DNA of 64,000 bases. Source: Candidatus Planktophila lacus (GTDB lineage: Bacteria; Actinomycetota; Actinomycetes; Nanopelagicales; Nanopelagicaceae). A program made the translations under genes and the position numbers. The stretch covers positions 1,054,001-1,118,000 of the forward strand of contig NZ_CP016780.1 in assembly GCF_002288325.1 (NCBI RefSeq). The letters run 5' to 3'. Under the pieces are notes generated by a model. It made no database searches. It had not been told where the DNA came from and saw only the letters and a list, made by a program, of their open reading frames with translations. Shown here in pieces: positions 32,941-41,606 of the stretch; the stretch's first letter is position 1; each line of letters begins with the position of its first letter.

Positions 32941-34545
32941 TTATCCGAAGTTGTACTTCAGATCAGTTGGACGATAATCGAGATCATCGTTTAGGTAAGG
33001 AACCTTCTTGGCGATGTATTGAACATACTTGCCAGTTGGGATCTTTCCTGATTTAGCAGAGACAGCCAACATGCGAACCCAGGCCATTGTCTGGTCCGTG
33101 GTGAACGATTGGTGTCCGACGCCAGATGGTGATGGAGCTCCAGCAAGATCAGGCAAGCCTGCTGCTGTGAACTTTGTGTAGGTCTCTGGTGTCATCGCAT
33201 AGAGAGCAAGTGTGTTCCAAACTGGCTTCTTACCAGTCTTGCTTGCTTCCCACTTTGCAAGTGCTGCTTCGTAAACTGCGCGCTTCTTATCTACATAGCG
33301 AGCAGAGTTACCTGAGAACACAAGACGATCTGCTTCATTAGAAAGCAGAATCGTAGGATGCGTTGAGGCAAATGTTGATTTATCGAGCGCCTTGAACTTG
33401 GCGATTGCATCAGCGTTACCTGTAACGCGTGGCACAACAGCTAGAACTCCAAGCATTGCTGCGATCGCTTCATCACCTGAAAGTCCGAGGTTGTAACGAC
33501 CAGCATCGCCCTCATCGAGCATCGCTGCCCAATCAGTCTTTGTGTTGTCGTAGAAGCCAGGACCTGTGAGTTCGGAGATTGATTGACCAGCAAGTGTGCC
33601 GGTTGCAATTGCTTCTCCCATGTTTTCAAGGATTGCAACTGTTGCGTTGATGCTGTGTTCAGCAATGACAGCATTTGTTGAGATTCCATCCATGTGTGCG
33701 CTCTTTGTTGGAACTCCAGTTAGAAGACCAGTTAGAAGTAGCGCTGAACGTTGTGGAATTGGTGATCCCTTAAGTGGTGCTGGATATTCAAGTCCTGGTG
33801 CACCGAGGTTTTTGCTCCAAGTAGTAAGTAGTGCAACTACTTTGAGAAGTTCGCCAACTGATGCCATATGGCCAGGAACTCCCTTAACGCCCATCGCCGC
33901 GCAACCCTTGATGGTTGGGTCAGCAAAGATGCTCAAGAGATAGAAGATGTCGCATGCAGATTGAAGTGCATCAGCAGGAGAAGGAGTAAGTCCAGCCATG
34001 ATGCCGACTGAATCAGCATAAGTTGGATACTTTTCAACGAATGGAGTGATGATTGCTCCCGCTTGGGATGAGCCGTAAACAACCTTCTTCGTAATTCGGG
34101 TTGTGTACTTAGCCATCGCAGTATCGATAACTTCCTTGAGCATTTCTACACGGAAGGTGTTGTTCCAACCACGCATACCCTTGACGGTTCCATCGTATGC
34201 TGCAATGCCATAACCGGCGCGCAGCATCTCTTTTGTGACATCAGTTTTAGTAGTAGCGCTTGCAGGTGTCATTTCTTCGATACCAGTTGGGACAGCTGAA
34301 ACACCTGGGTAGGTTGGACGGAATCCGTGCTCCCAGAAGAACATTGTTCCACCGAAGTTTGTTGGCACGATAAACCGGTATGCAGCGCCATTTGCAAGCG
34401 TTCCATTACATGTTTCAACGCCTGCTGCAGTTGCACAAACAGGTGCTGCTGCAGTTGCCGAAGGTGTAATCGCAACGCTAAGTGTTAGTGCAAGTGTTGC
34501 TGCACCAAGTGTTGCGATTGATTTACGCATTGTTAGTGATTTCAT
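32941..34545 (-). CDS. secreted alpha/beta hydrolase-fold protein
   Basis: 534 residues from the ATG at 34545 (MKSLTMRKS); upstream in-frame starts overlap the previous gene and are less likely. A signal peptide (SIATLGAATLALTLSVA, cleavage near ATAA) is followed by a hydrolase-like body: nucleophile region VVYGSSQAGAI, an Asp in SNEADRLVF and a His in GVGHQSFT near the end, in the right order for a Ser-Asp-His triad. The elbow reads GxSxxG rather than GxSxG. The substrate is unknown. It is the last gene of the branched-chain-type ABC operon and starts next to the binding-protein stop, so it may release the compound that the importer takes up. Confidence 0.7.
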   Translation of the reverse strand: MKSLTMRKSIATLGAATLALTLSVAITPSATAAAPVCATAAGVETCNGTLANGAAYRFIVPTNFGGTMFFWEHGFRPTYPGVSAVPTGIEEMTPASATTKTDVTKEMLRAGYGIAAYDGTVKGMRGWNNTFRVEMLKEVIDTAMAKYTTRITKKVVYGSSQAGAIITPFVEKYPTYADSVGIMAGLTPSPADALQSACDIFYLLSIFADPTIKGCAAMGVKGVPGHMASVGELLKVVALLTTWSKNLGAPGLEYPAPLKGSPIPQRSALLLTGLLTGVPTKSAHMDGISTNAVIAEHSINATVAILENMGEAIATGTLAGQSISELTGPGFYDNTKTDWAAMLDEGDAGRYNLGLSGDEAIAAMLGVLAVVPRVTGNADAIAKFKALDKSTFASTHPTILLSNEADRLVFSGNSARYVDKKRAVYEAALAKWEASKTGKKPVWNTLALYAMTPETYTKFTAAGLPDLAGAPSPSGVGHQSFTTDQTMAWVRMLAVSAKSGKIPTGKYVQYIAKKVPYLNDDLDYRPTDLKYNFG

Positions 34546-34549
34546 GTGA

Positions 34550-35932
34550 TTAACCAACCTTTGGTAGGGCATCGGCTGCAATTGCAGGACGTGTGTACTT
34601 GAGTTCAGTTACAGCGCCCTTTGCAGAGTCTGTTGTCCAAACTTTACGAGTTGCATCAATTGGCTTTAATACTGTTGCTGCATCGTACTTACCGATCCAG
34701 AAACCAGTGAAAGCTTCGTGAGTCTTTGTGCTGTAACCAAGTGGTGACAGCGCCGCACTTGGAAGCTTTGCTGCATTTGCTTCGATGTATTTGATGATTC
34801 CAGGACGTGTTAGATCCTTACCAACACCCAATAGTGCAGATGTAGTTAGGTATCCAATATTCATTCCCTGAAGAATGTTGTTATCCCAACGCTTATCTGG
34901 ACCCTTGTTGAACTCATCGTTGATCTTCTTAAATGCCTTTACGAACTCGTCATCTGCTTCACCTGGTGATGGAGCATGTGATGCTGAGATGGTTCCGGCT
35001 AGAAGAGCCGCTGAAACTGCTGGTGCAATTCCGCGAGCGCCAAGAATTGTCTGGAATGTAGTTGCATCTGCACCTACTGAGATAACGATCCACTGTGCTG
35101 GCTTGTAGCCAATCTTGTTTGCAGAAGAAACTGCTGCAGCAAATGCTGAAGCAACTGCGCCAACGACAACAACATCTACGTTGTTATCTTTGAGCTGCTG
35201 CATCTGAGCATCAAGGCCTGAACCCTGAGTACCCGCGATAAATGTTGCTGCGGTCTTCTTCGCTGTGAATGTCACGCCAGCTGTGGCAAGCCCTTCAACA
35301 GTGTTACGGCCGAAGTCATCTGTCTGATAAACGATACCGACAGTGTTCTTTGAGTAATTCTCCTTGATGTGCTTTCCAAGGATCTTCGCTTCAACGACGT
35401 ATGTGCCGAGGGCGCCGAAAGTTGTTGGGTACTTCTTTGGATCTGTGTAGAAACCGCTGTATCCGCTGTTTACAAATAGATCTGGAATTCCACGACGGTT
35501 AATATCTTTGATAACAGAGATATGTGTCTGGGTTCCAACGCTTCCGACCATTGCAAAGACTTTATCTTTGTTGATCAGCGCAGATGCAGTAGAAACTGTT
35601 AGACCTGCCTTGTATGTATCGTCTTTGACGACCAAAGTTATCTTGCGTCCGTAAACGCCGCCCTTGGAATTTACATAATCAAAGTAGGCGCGCATTGCGT
35701 CATCTACTTTGTTATAGCCTGGGCTTGCTGCGCCAGTTTGAGGTAGTTGCATTCCAAGAACAATTTCAGTGGCTGAAACACCAGGAGTGCTTGCTCCTTG
35801 CGCTGGAACTGCTGAGAGCGCTAGCGCGCCAGCAAGTACAACAGCGGCAGTTGATATAAAACTGCGCGGTGATCTAGACAGAGATGCACGATTTCTCACT
35901 ACATTCACTCTTTCTCTATTCAATGAATGCAA
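34550..35932 (-). CDS. ABC substrate-binding protein, LIV/HAAT family
   Basis: A 460-residue type I periplasmic-binding-fold protein: after a signal region ending near VPAQGAS it reads GVSATEIVLGMQLPQTGAASPGY, the usual opening of LivK/UrtA-like receptors. There is no lipobox. The ATG at 35932 is taken; GTG codons at residues 9 and 12 are possible starts and would shorten the N-terminal extension. Ligands of this family include branched-chain amino acids, urea, amides and aromatic acids, so the substrate is open. Separated from livM by a 151-base gap with hairpins. Confidence 0.9.
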   Translation of the reverse strand: MHSLNRERVNVVRNRASLSRSPRSFISTAAVVLAGALALSAVPAQGASTPGVSATEIVLGMQLPQTGAASPGYNKVDDAMRAYFDYVNSKGGVYGRKITLVVKDDTYKAGLTVSTASALINKDKVFAMVGSVGTQTHISVIKDINRRGIPDLFVNSGYSGFYTDPKKYPTTFGALGTYVVEAKILGKHIKENYSKNTVGIVYQTDDFGRNTVEGLATAGVTFTAKKTAATFIAGTQGSGLDAQMQQLKDNNVDVVVVGAVASAFAAAVSSANKIGYKPAQWIVISVGADATTFQTILGARGIAPAVSAALLAGTISASHAPSPGEADDEFVKAFKKINDEFNKGPDKRWDNNILQGMNIGYLTTSALLGVGKDLTRPGIIKYIEANAAKLPSAALSPLGYSTKTHEAFTGFWIGKYDAATVLKPIDATRKVWTTDSAKGAVTELKYTRPAIAADALPKVG

Positions 35933-36083
35933 TGGAGAAAACGAGGTATCCCCATTGCCACCAACCCTGAACTGGGTTGAACGGCTTCACTTTAACCGAA
36001 TGTGAACGTAAAGTGAATGCGAGGCGACGAAACGCCGAAGGCGGAGGGGTGATCTCACGCCCGTGGGCGCCGCTTTATAACAA
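35933..36083 (-). promoter_or_regulatory. intergenic region with several inverted repeats before the LIV binding-protein gene
   Basis: Perfect inverted repeats: TTCACTTTA/TAAAGTGAA (35986-35994 with 36009-36017), CAACCC/GGGTTG (35962-35967 with 35974-35979), and CAATGG/CCATTG (35930-35935 with 35952-35957), the last overlapping the start codon. They could form message-stabilising hairpins that raise binding-protein levels, or hold a regulator site. No clear promoter hexamers were found. Confidence 0.5.
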
Positions 36084-37091
36084 TTATTTATGCTTGTGTT
36101 TATGCAGGTGGGTACCCGCGACCCCGGCGGGATTAATCACCACGGTCAAAATCAATAAGAGGCTAGAGACCAGGGCGGGCATGAAGTTAGAGACTTGCTC
36201 GCTTAATTCGAATTGGTGAAGCACCGCATCGATCCAATCAGGTAGGAATACAACGATTACCGTTCCGATAAAGGCTCCGAAGATGCTGCGAATGCCACCA
36301 AGAACTGCAGCTGTGAGAAGTAATAGCGAAAGTGAAACTGGGTAAACGCTGGGACCGACCAGACCGCGAAGTCCATAAAGGGCGCCAGATAAACCGGCGA
36401 AGGTTGCCGATACAACGAAGACAAATATTTTTTGGCGCGAGAAGTTGACGCCGCTTAGCGCTGCTGCTGTTTCGTTATCTCTAATCGCGCGCCACATACG
36501 ACCAGTACGTGAGAGCAAAATATTGGAGGCCAAGAACAACGCGATCGCTGCAAATGGAAGTGCTACATAGAGCTGCCATTGTTCGTAACTTGGTTCGCCA
36601 AATAAATTTGTAAACCAAACTGGTGGATAACCAACATCTACCGGTAGTCCCTCATCGCCTTTAAGCACCGACATAAATCGGTTCGCCAGAGTTGGGATCG
36701 CAAGAGCGATAACAAGAGTTGTGCCTGCAAGATATGGCCCAGTTAAGCGCGCTGCTGCAATTCCCAAGAGCAGACCGGCAAGTGCTGATCCAACTATCGC
36801 CAAAGGAATTGCTACCCATAGCGAGTAGCTCTGATTGATCATCAATAGCGCCATGCAATATCCGCCCACCGCCATTAACGCGCCTTGACCAAGTGAGAGT
36901 TGGCCAGAGATTCCGGTTAACAAAGTTACGGAAAGGACTCCGATAAAGAGTATGAGAACTAAAGCCAACTGGGCTTGGTTGTAGGCATCGAAAGTAGATG
37001 CCGCGAAGAGAATTGCTGCGACAAAAAAGATTGTCCGGCGCAGACTCTTGCGAGCGATCGAGTGGTTCTTGGCTTTAGACACGGCGCGCAT
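36084..37091 (-). CDS. livM: LIV-type ABC permease LivM
   Basis: 335 residues from the ATG at 37091, which has GGGAG seven bases upstream; a GTG at 37112 is an alternative. About eight to nine helices, with the family motifs GISGQLSLGQGALMAVGGY and LSGALYGLRGLVGPSVYPVSLSL. It overlaps the end of livH. The C-terminal tail ends HLHKHKHK, rich in His and Lys. One half of the translocation channel of the HAAT importer. Confidence 0.92.
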   Translation of the reverse strand: MRAVSKAKNHSIARKSLRRTIFFVAAILFAASTFDAYNQAQLALVLILFIGVLSVTLLTGISGQLSLGQGALMAVGGYCMALLMINQSYSLWVAIPLAIVGSALAGLLLGIAAARLTGPYLAGTTLVIALAIPTLANRFMSVLKGDEGLPVDVGYPPVWFTNLFGEPSYEQWQLYVALPFAAIALFLASNILLSRTGRMWRAIRDNETAAALSGVNFSRQKIFVFVVSATFAGLSGALYGLRGLVGPSVYPVSLSLLLLTAAVLGGIRSIFGAFIGTVIVVFLPDWIDAVLHQFELSEQVSNFMPALVSSLLLILTVVINPAGVAGTHLHKHKHK

Positions 37092-37986
37092 CCTTTGCTC
37101 CCAAGATTCCACGTGGTCGAATAATCAAGACCAGAATCAATACCGCCAAGATCGCTAAGAAAACATCTTCCGGTGTGTCATAGAAGCTAACAAATGAGAT
37201 AACCATTCCGACAAGGAAGCCGCCAATTACAGCACCAGCCGGGCTATCAAGTCCACCTACAACTGCTGCGGTAAAGCCGATGATCAAAACTAAATCCAAA
37301 GTATTCGGTGAAAGGTTTGAAGTTGGCGTAATCAGAAGGCCAGCAAGTGAAGATGCCGCACCAGAAAACGCCCAGCTAAGTGAGCGAGTGAAGTTAGTTC
37401 TAATTCCACTGAGTCGAGCAACCTCTGAATTCAAAGCTGTGGCGCGCATTGCAAGTCCTACGCCGGTTTTCTTAAAGAAGAGCGTCGTTAAAGCCAAGGT
37501 AGATAAAACAACGGTAATTACAAATACATCGAATGAGGTAAATGGCATCACATTGCCAGCAACGGTGAAACCTTCTTGCGCATATGGCGCTGGAAACCCT
37601 CGTTCCTCAGCAGCCCAAATAATTCCTGCTAAAGCTTGTAGAACTCCCAAAATACCAAGGGATGCGATTACCGGAATCGCCGCGCGCATTGATTCGCTGC
37701 TCAAAAGTTCGGTCTTCTTTTTATTGGATAGTGGGCGCATTACCAAGATATCTAACAAGGCTCCCATTACAGCGCCTACTAAAATTGCAACAACAAATGC
37801 CAACCAGTAAGAATTTCCATTGGTAATCATGGTCGATGCGATGTAAGTGCTAAACATCGCTTGGCCCATCTGGGCATAGTTAAGGATTCCAGCCCCGCGC
37901 CAAACGATGACAAGACCCAGTGCAACTAATGCATAAATTGCTCCGCGAGATGTGCCAGAGAACAGGGCCGCTAGAAATGTATCCAT
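37075..37986 (-). CDS. livH: LIV-type ABC permease LivH
   Basis: A 303-residue permease with about eight helices. Motifs GTSRGAIYALVALGLVIVWRG and LNYAQMGQAMFSTYIA at the N terminus and GGLDSPAGAVIGGFLVGM near residue 230 are typical. Its ATG shares one base with the livF stop codon. It partners LivM. Confidence 0.93.
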   Translation of the reverse strand: MDTFLAALFSGTSRGAIYALVALGLVIVWRGAGILNYAQMGQAMFSTYIASTMITNGNSYWLAFVVAILVGAVMGALLDILVMRPLSNKKKTELLSSESMRAAIPVIASLGILGVLQALAGIIWAAEERGFPAPYAQEGFTVAGNVMPFTSFDVFVITVVLSTLALTTLFFKKTGVGLAMRATALNSEVARLSGIRTNFTRSLSWAFSGAASSLAGLLITPTSNLSPNTLDLVLIIGFTAAVVGGLDSPAGAVIGGFLVGMVISFVSFYDTPEDVFLAILAVLILVLIIRPRGILGAKDARRV

Positions 37987-38699
37987 CAGTACCCCAAATA
38001 TGCGGCGCGCAAATTAGCATCCGCCCTTAACTCAGCTGCTGGTCGATCGGCAACGACTTTGCCAAGTGCCAAAAGAACTCCGTGATCGGCTACGCCAAGT
38101 GCCGTATTGGCATTTTGTTCAACTAGTAAAACTGTGAGACCAGTTGTGCGACAGAGAATATTTATTGAATCAATGATCTGTTCTACAACTAACGGTGCAA
38201 GGCCAAGAGATGGTTCATCTAAAAGCAGTAACTTGGGGCGCGAAACCAGCGCGCGACTAATGGCCAACATCTGACGTTCGCCACCTGAGAGAGTTCCAGC
38301 CAACTGTTTGCGGCGTTCTTTCAAACGAGGAAATAGTTCGAACATCTCATCCTGTGCAGCAATTACATCTGCTTTGAATTTACGGCGCCGAAATAGCGAT
38401 CCCATTGAGATATTTTCTTCAACGGTTAACTCTGAGATAACGGCGTGGCCTTCAGGAACATGGGCGATGCCATCTCGCACAATATCTTCGGCGCGCTTGC
38501 CGATTAGAGATTTTCCGCTCCAGGTGATTGAGCCAGACGCTGGATGTTCTAGGCCAGAGATGGTGCGTAACAAAGTGCTCTTACCGGCGCCGTTTGCACC
38601 GATAACTGTTGTTATCTTCGATTCTTGTGCTGTAAACGAAACGCCGTCGAGTGCAATTACCGAACCAAAACTGGTTACTAAATCTTTAACTTCAAGCAT
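37986..38699 (-). CDS. livF: LIV-type ABC ATPase LivF
   Basis: A 237-residue ATPase with Walker A GANGAGKSTLL, signature LSGGERQMLAISRAL, Walker B LLLLDEPSLGLAP and the family-specific VLLVEQNANTAL. It overlaps livG by eight bases. Cytoplasmic energy subunit, paired with LivG. Confidence 0.95.
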   Translation of the reverse strand: MLEVKDLVTSFGSVIALDGVSFTAQESKITTVIGANGAGKSTLLRTISGLEHPASGSITWSGKSLIGKRAEDIVRDGIAHVPEGHAVISELTVEENISMGSLFRRRKFKADVIAAQDEMFELFPRLKERRKQLAGTLSGGERQMLAISRALVSRPKLLLLDEPSLGLAPLVVEQIIDSINILCRTTGLTVLLVEQNANTALGVADHGVLLALGKVVADRPAAELRADANLRAAYLGY

Positions 38700-39480
38700 T
38701 GTTGACTCCTAATTGATCGGTGCCACTTTGATTTGAAGTTCCAAGATATGCCGCAAGAACTGCTGGGTCGCGCTTAACGGTATCGAAGGATCCGCTGGCG
38801 ATAACTTTGCCAAAATTCAATACGTAGACTTGATCTGAAATCGCACCAATGAAATCAACGTGGTGCTCAACGATGATAATTGCACAGCGTTGCTTTAACT
38901 GCCTTAGCAAGTCGGCGAACTTATCAATATCATCTTGGCCAAGTCCAGCAGCTGGTTCATCAAGAAGTAAAATCTTTGGTTCTGAAACTAGAGCTCTTGC
39001 AATGGATACGCGCTTTGTTTCGGGATACGTTAACTCTGATGGCGTCTTATCTGCTAAATCCAGCGCTCCTGCCCAGGCCAGCGCATCTTGTGCTTTAGCG
39101 CGGAGTTTGCGTTCTGATTTTGCAGATAGCCCAAAGAGATCTTTTAGGAAATTGCTCTCACGCTTCTTATCTGCACCCATCATGACATTTTCAATAACAC
39201 TTAACCCGCTAAATAGACCAACGCCTTGCAAGGTACGGCTTATCTCAAAATTTGCTAGCTCGTAACTTTTTAGCCAATCAACTTTCTTGCCATGGATTGA
39301 GATCTCACCAGATGTCGGTGCGACTAAGCCTGAGATGCAATTAAACAAAGTGGTCTTGCCTGCGCCATTTGGACCAATTAGCCCAACGATCGAATTAGGC
39401 GCAACGTCGATGAAAACATCATCGAGGGCAATGAGTCCACCAAAGTTGACTCGTAAATTTGCAATCGCTAAAACGCTCAT
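38692..39480 (-). CDS. livG: LIV-type ABC ATPase LivG
   Basis: A 262-residue ATPase: Walker A GPNGAGKTTLFN, Walker B KILLLDEPAAGL and H-loop IIVEHHVDFI. The signature region reads LTYPETKRVSIARAL in place of an LSxGQ-type motif, so in the heterodimer one ATP site may use only LivF's signature. Its ATG overlaps the alr stop as ATGA, linking the importer to alanine racemase expression. Confidence 0.93.
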   Translation of the reverse strand: MSVLAIANLRVNFGGLIALDDVFIDVAPNSIVGLIGPNGAGKTTLFNCISGLVAPTSGEISIHGKKVDWLKSYELANFEISRTLQGVGLFSGLSVIENVMMGADKKRESNFLKDLFGLSAKSERKLRAKAQDALAWAGALDLADKTPSELTYPETKRVSIARALVSEPKILLLDEPAAGLGQDDIDKFADLLRQLKQRCAIIIVEHHVDFIGAISDQVYVLNFGKVIASGSFDTVKRDPAVLAAYLGTSNQSGTDQLGVNNA

Positions 39481-40577
39481 GGTTCGTAAATTCTAGGCAC
39501 ACGCGGGCCAATTCGGGTAACTATCTCGTAATTAATTGAGCCCGAAGCTGCACCCCAATCATCTGCCGTGTACTCGCCATCTGCACCGGATCCGAAAACT
39601 GTGACCCAATCGCCAGATTGCGCAGGGGAATCCGCTGCTAAATCAACAACGAATTGATCCATAGATACTCGTCCAATGATTGGCGCTTTTTCTCCCAGAA
39701 AACTGACACCCGCGCTTTGTGCAACACGAGGAATTCCGTCGGCATAACCCATCGCAACCAGTCCTAGCTTGGTCGCTGACTTTGTAACCGCCGTTGCTCC
39801 GTAACCAACTGGGCTTCCGGCGGGAACTTTCTTTACAAGATGTAACTTGGCGCGCAAAGTCATCGCAGGAATTAACCCAAGATCTTTAGATGTACCGAGT
39901 GTTTTTACATCAGGACTTAGGCCATACATAGCAATTCCAGTTCGCACCATGTCAAAGCCAGATGCCTGATCTTTGATCGTGGCAGCTGAATTTGAAAGGT
40001 GGCGAATCAAATTTGGGTATCCAAAAGATTCAAGGGATGCAACCATCTTTTTAAATCGATTGAGTTGACTTAAATTTTGTGGCTGTCCAGGTTCATCTGC
40101 GCGCGCGAAGTGGGAGAAGATTCCAACTATTTCAACCCCGTGTAGATGAAGTGCATCAATCTTCGGCCATTCATCCAAGAATCCGCCACGAGTCATTCCG
40201 GTATCAACTTCTAAATGAACGCGCGGGCGCTTGTCACTTTTTACTGCGCTAACTTCATCCAACGCCTTTATTGATGCAACTGCAATATCGATGTTGTTAT
40301 CTACTGCGCTTTGAAAATCTGATCCCGGTGGAACTAACCACGCCAAGATCGGTGCAGTTATTCCAGCAGCGCGAAGAGCAATCGCTTCTTCAAGGAGTGC
40401 AACACCTAACCAAGTAGCTCCGCCATCAAGTGCCGCTTTTGCAACTGGCACGAGCCCGTGTCCATAAGCATCTGCTTTCACAACTGCCATCAAGTCAACG
40501 CCAGCTTTCGCCTTTAGCGTTGCCACGTTGGCTTTAATTGCAGAGAGATTTACGACTACTTCGGCGCGATTTGTCAT
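39477..40577 (-). CDS. alr: alanine racemase
   Basis: A 366-residue PLP enzyme. The Schiff-base lysine is in [12 protein letters not shown], and the second catalytic base Tyr is in VGYGATAV. It makes D-alanine for peptidoglycan. It overlaps acpS by four bases upstream and livG by four bases downstream. In related Actinomycetota alr is followed by the tsaE group; here the LIV operon is inserted between. Confidence 0.96.
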   Translation of the reverse strand: MTNRAEVVVNLSAIKANVATLKAKAGVDLMAVVKADAYGHGLVPVAKAALDGGATWLGVALLEEAIALRAAGITAPILAWLVPPGSDFQSAVDNNIDIAVASIKALDEVSAVKSDKRPRVHLEVDTGMTRGGFLDEWPKIDALHLHGVEIVGIFSHFARADEPGQPQNLSQLNRFKKMVASLESFGYPNLIRHLSNSAATIKDQASGFDMVRTGIAMYGLSPDVKTLGTSKDLGLIPAMTLRAKLHLVKKVPAGSPVGYGATAVTKSATKLGLVAMGYADGIPRVAQSAGVSFLGEKAPIIGRVSMDQFVVDLAADSPAQSGDWVTVFGSGADGEYTADDWGAASGSINYEIVTRIGPRVPRIYEP

Positions 40578-40915
40578 CGTTCCACCACCACCATCGCCGA
40601 TGCGATTCCGGCATCGTGAGATAAAGAAAGGTGCACGCGTGCACCATCTACTAACTCTGCTATCTCGCCGCGAAAGAGAAAATCTGGTTTACCGCTCTCG
40701 TGATTTATGACTTCGGCTTCGTGCCAAGAAAGTCCATGGCCGGCATTAAGCGCTTTCGCTAAAGCCTCTTTGGCGGCAAAGCGCGCTGCCAGTGAATGAA
40801 TTGGTTTTACTTGTTCAGCAGGAGTGAACAGTTTTTCGCGAAGTGATGGCGTGCGCTCGAGCGATTGGGAGAAACGTTCGATATCTACGACATCTATTCC
40901 AATCCCATCGATCAT
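40574..40915 (-). CDS. acpS: holo-[acyl-carrier-protein] synthase
   Basis: A 113-residue AcpS with [12 protein letters not shown] at the N terminus and the magnesium-binding [12 protein letters not shown]. It transfers 4'-phosphopantetheine to acyl carrier protein. Located between the PAP2 gene and alr. Confidence 0.95.
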   Translation of the reverse strand: MIDGIGIDVVDIERFSQSLERTPSLREKLFTPAEQVKPIHSLAARFAAKEALAKALNAGHGLSWHEAEVINHESGKPDFLFRGEIAELVDGARVHLSLSHDAGIASAMVVVER

Positions 40916-40935
40916 GGGGTGGAGTCTAATTGGCG

Positions 40936-41604
40936 TTAGGAGAGTTGGCTATTAGATGGGTAATAGCGATCTACCGCGATCACCAAAACCAAGAGAGATG
41001 CGCCGATGAATAAACCGCCGAGTAGATCCGAGAACCAATGAGTGTCGCGGACTAAAGAGACTATGCAAACGGTCAAACTAATTGTGGCAACGCCTGCGCT
41101 AGCCAGACGGCCGCGATAACGATCGACGTGGGCATAGCGATAAATTAAATATGCAAGGACTCCCCAAGTAAGAAGTGCATTTGAGGCATGGCCACTTGGG
41201 TATGACATTCCGCCGAAGTGAAGTAGATCGATTCCAACCTTTGGCTTGGTGCGACCTAGGCCAAATTTAAATAGACCTACAACTAAGTTAAGAGAGATCA
41301 ACGAAAGAATTGCCAAATTCAGTGGACGCCAGGTTTTAAATCTCCGCGCAATGTAGAAAGCGGCGATAAGAAGTGCGGTAGCAGTAACGCCACGCAAACC
41401 AAGGTCATCTAATCTGCGAATAATGAATCCACTTACTCCACGAAATTCTGGACGCTCTAGATCATGGATCCATTTGTCGATTTCAATTAGCGGCCCATTA
41501 ATGATTACTTGATGAGTAATTAGGAGAAATCCAGCAAATAGAGCCGCAGACCAGCGCGCAGCACGCACCATCTGGGCGCGACGCGTATCGAGTACTGCCT
41601 GCAT
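40936..41604 (-). CDS. PAP2-type membrane phosphatase
   Basis: A 222-residue membrane protein with about five helices and the three phosphatase motifs: KFGLGRTKP (C1), YPSGHAS (C2), and RDTHWFSD (C3, with His and Asp). Members act on undecaprenyl pyrophosphate or phosphatidic acid; which applies here is not decided. Its neighbours glmS, glmM and alr make a cell-wall lipid-carrier role attractive. Confidence 0.88.
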   Translation of the reverse strand: MQAVLDTRRAQMVRAARWSAALFAGFLLITHQVIINGPLIEIDKWIHDLERPEFRGVSGFIIRRLDDLGLRGVTATALLIAAFYIARRFKTWRPLNLAILSLISLNLVVGLFKFGLGRTKPKVGIDLLHFGGMSYPSGHASNALLTWGVLAYLIYRYAHVDRYRGRLASAGVATISLTVCIVSLVRDTHWFSDLLGGLFIGASLLVLVIAVDRYYPSNSQLS

Positions 41605-41606
41605 AA

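Noticed and set aside
37280-37810. Plus-strand open frame of 176 codons opposite livH
   Set aside because: Antisense shadow of a clear permease gene.
38692-39480. LivG as a degenerate, inactive ATPase
   Set aside because: Walker A, Walker B and H-loop are intact, and variant signature sequences occur in this subfamily; noted in the annotation only.
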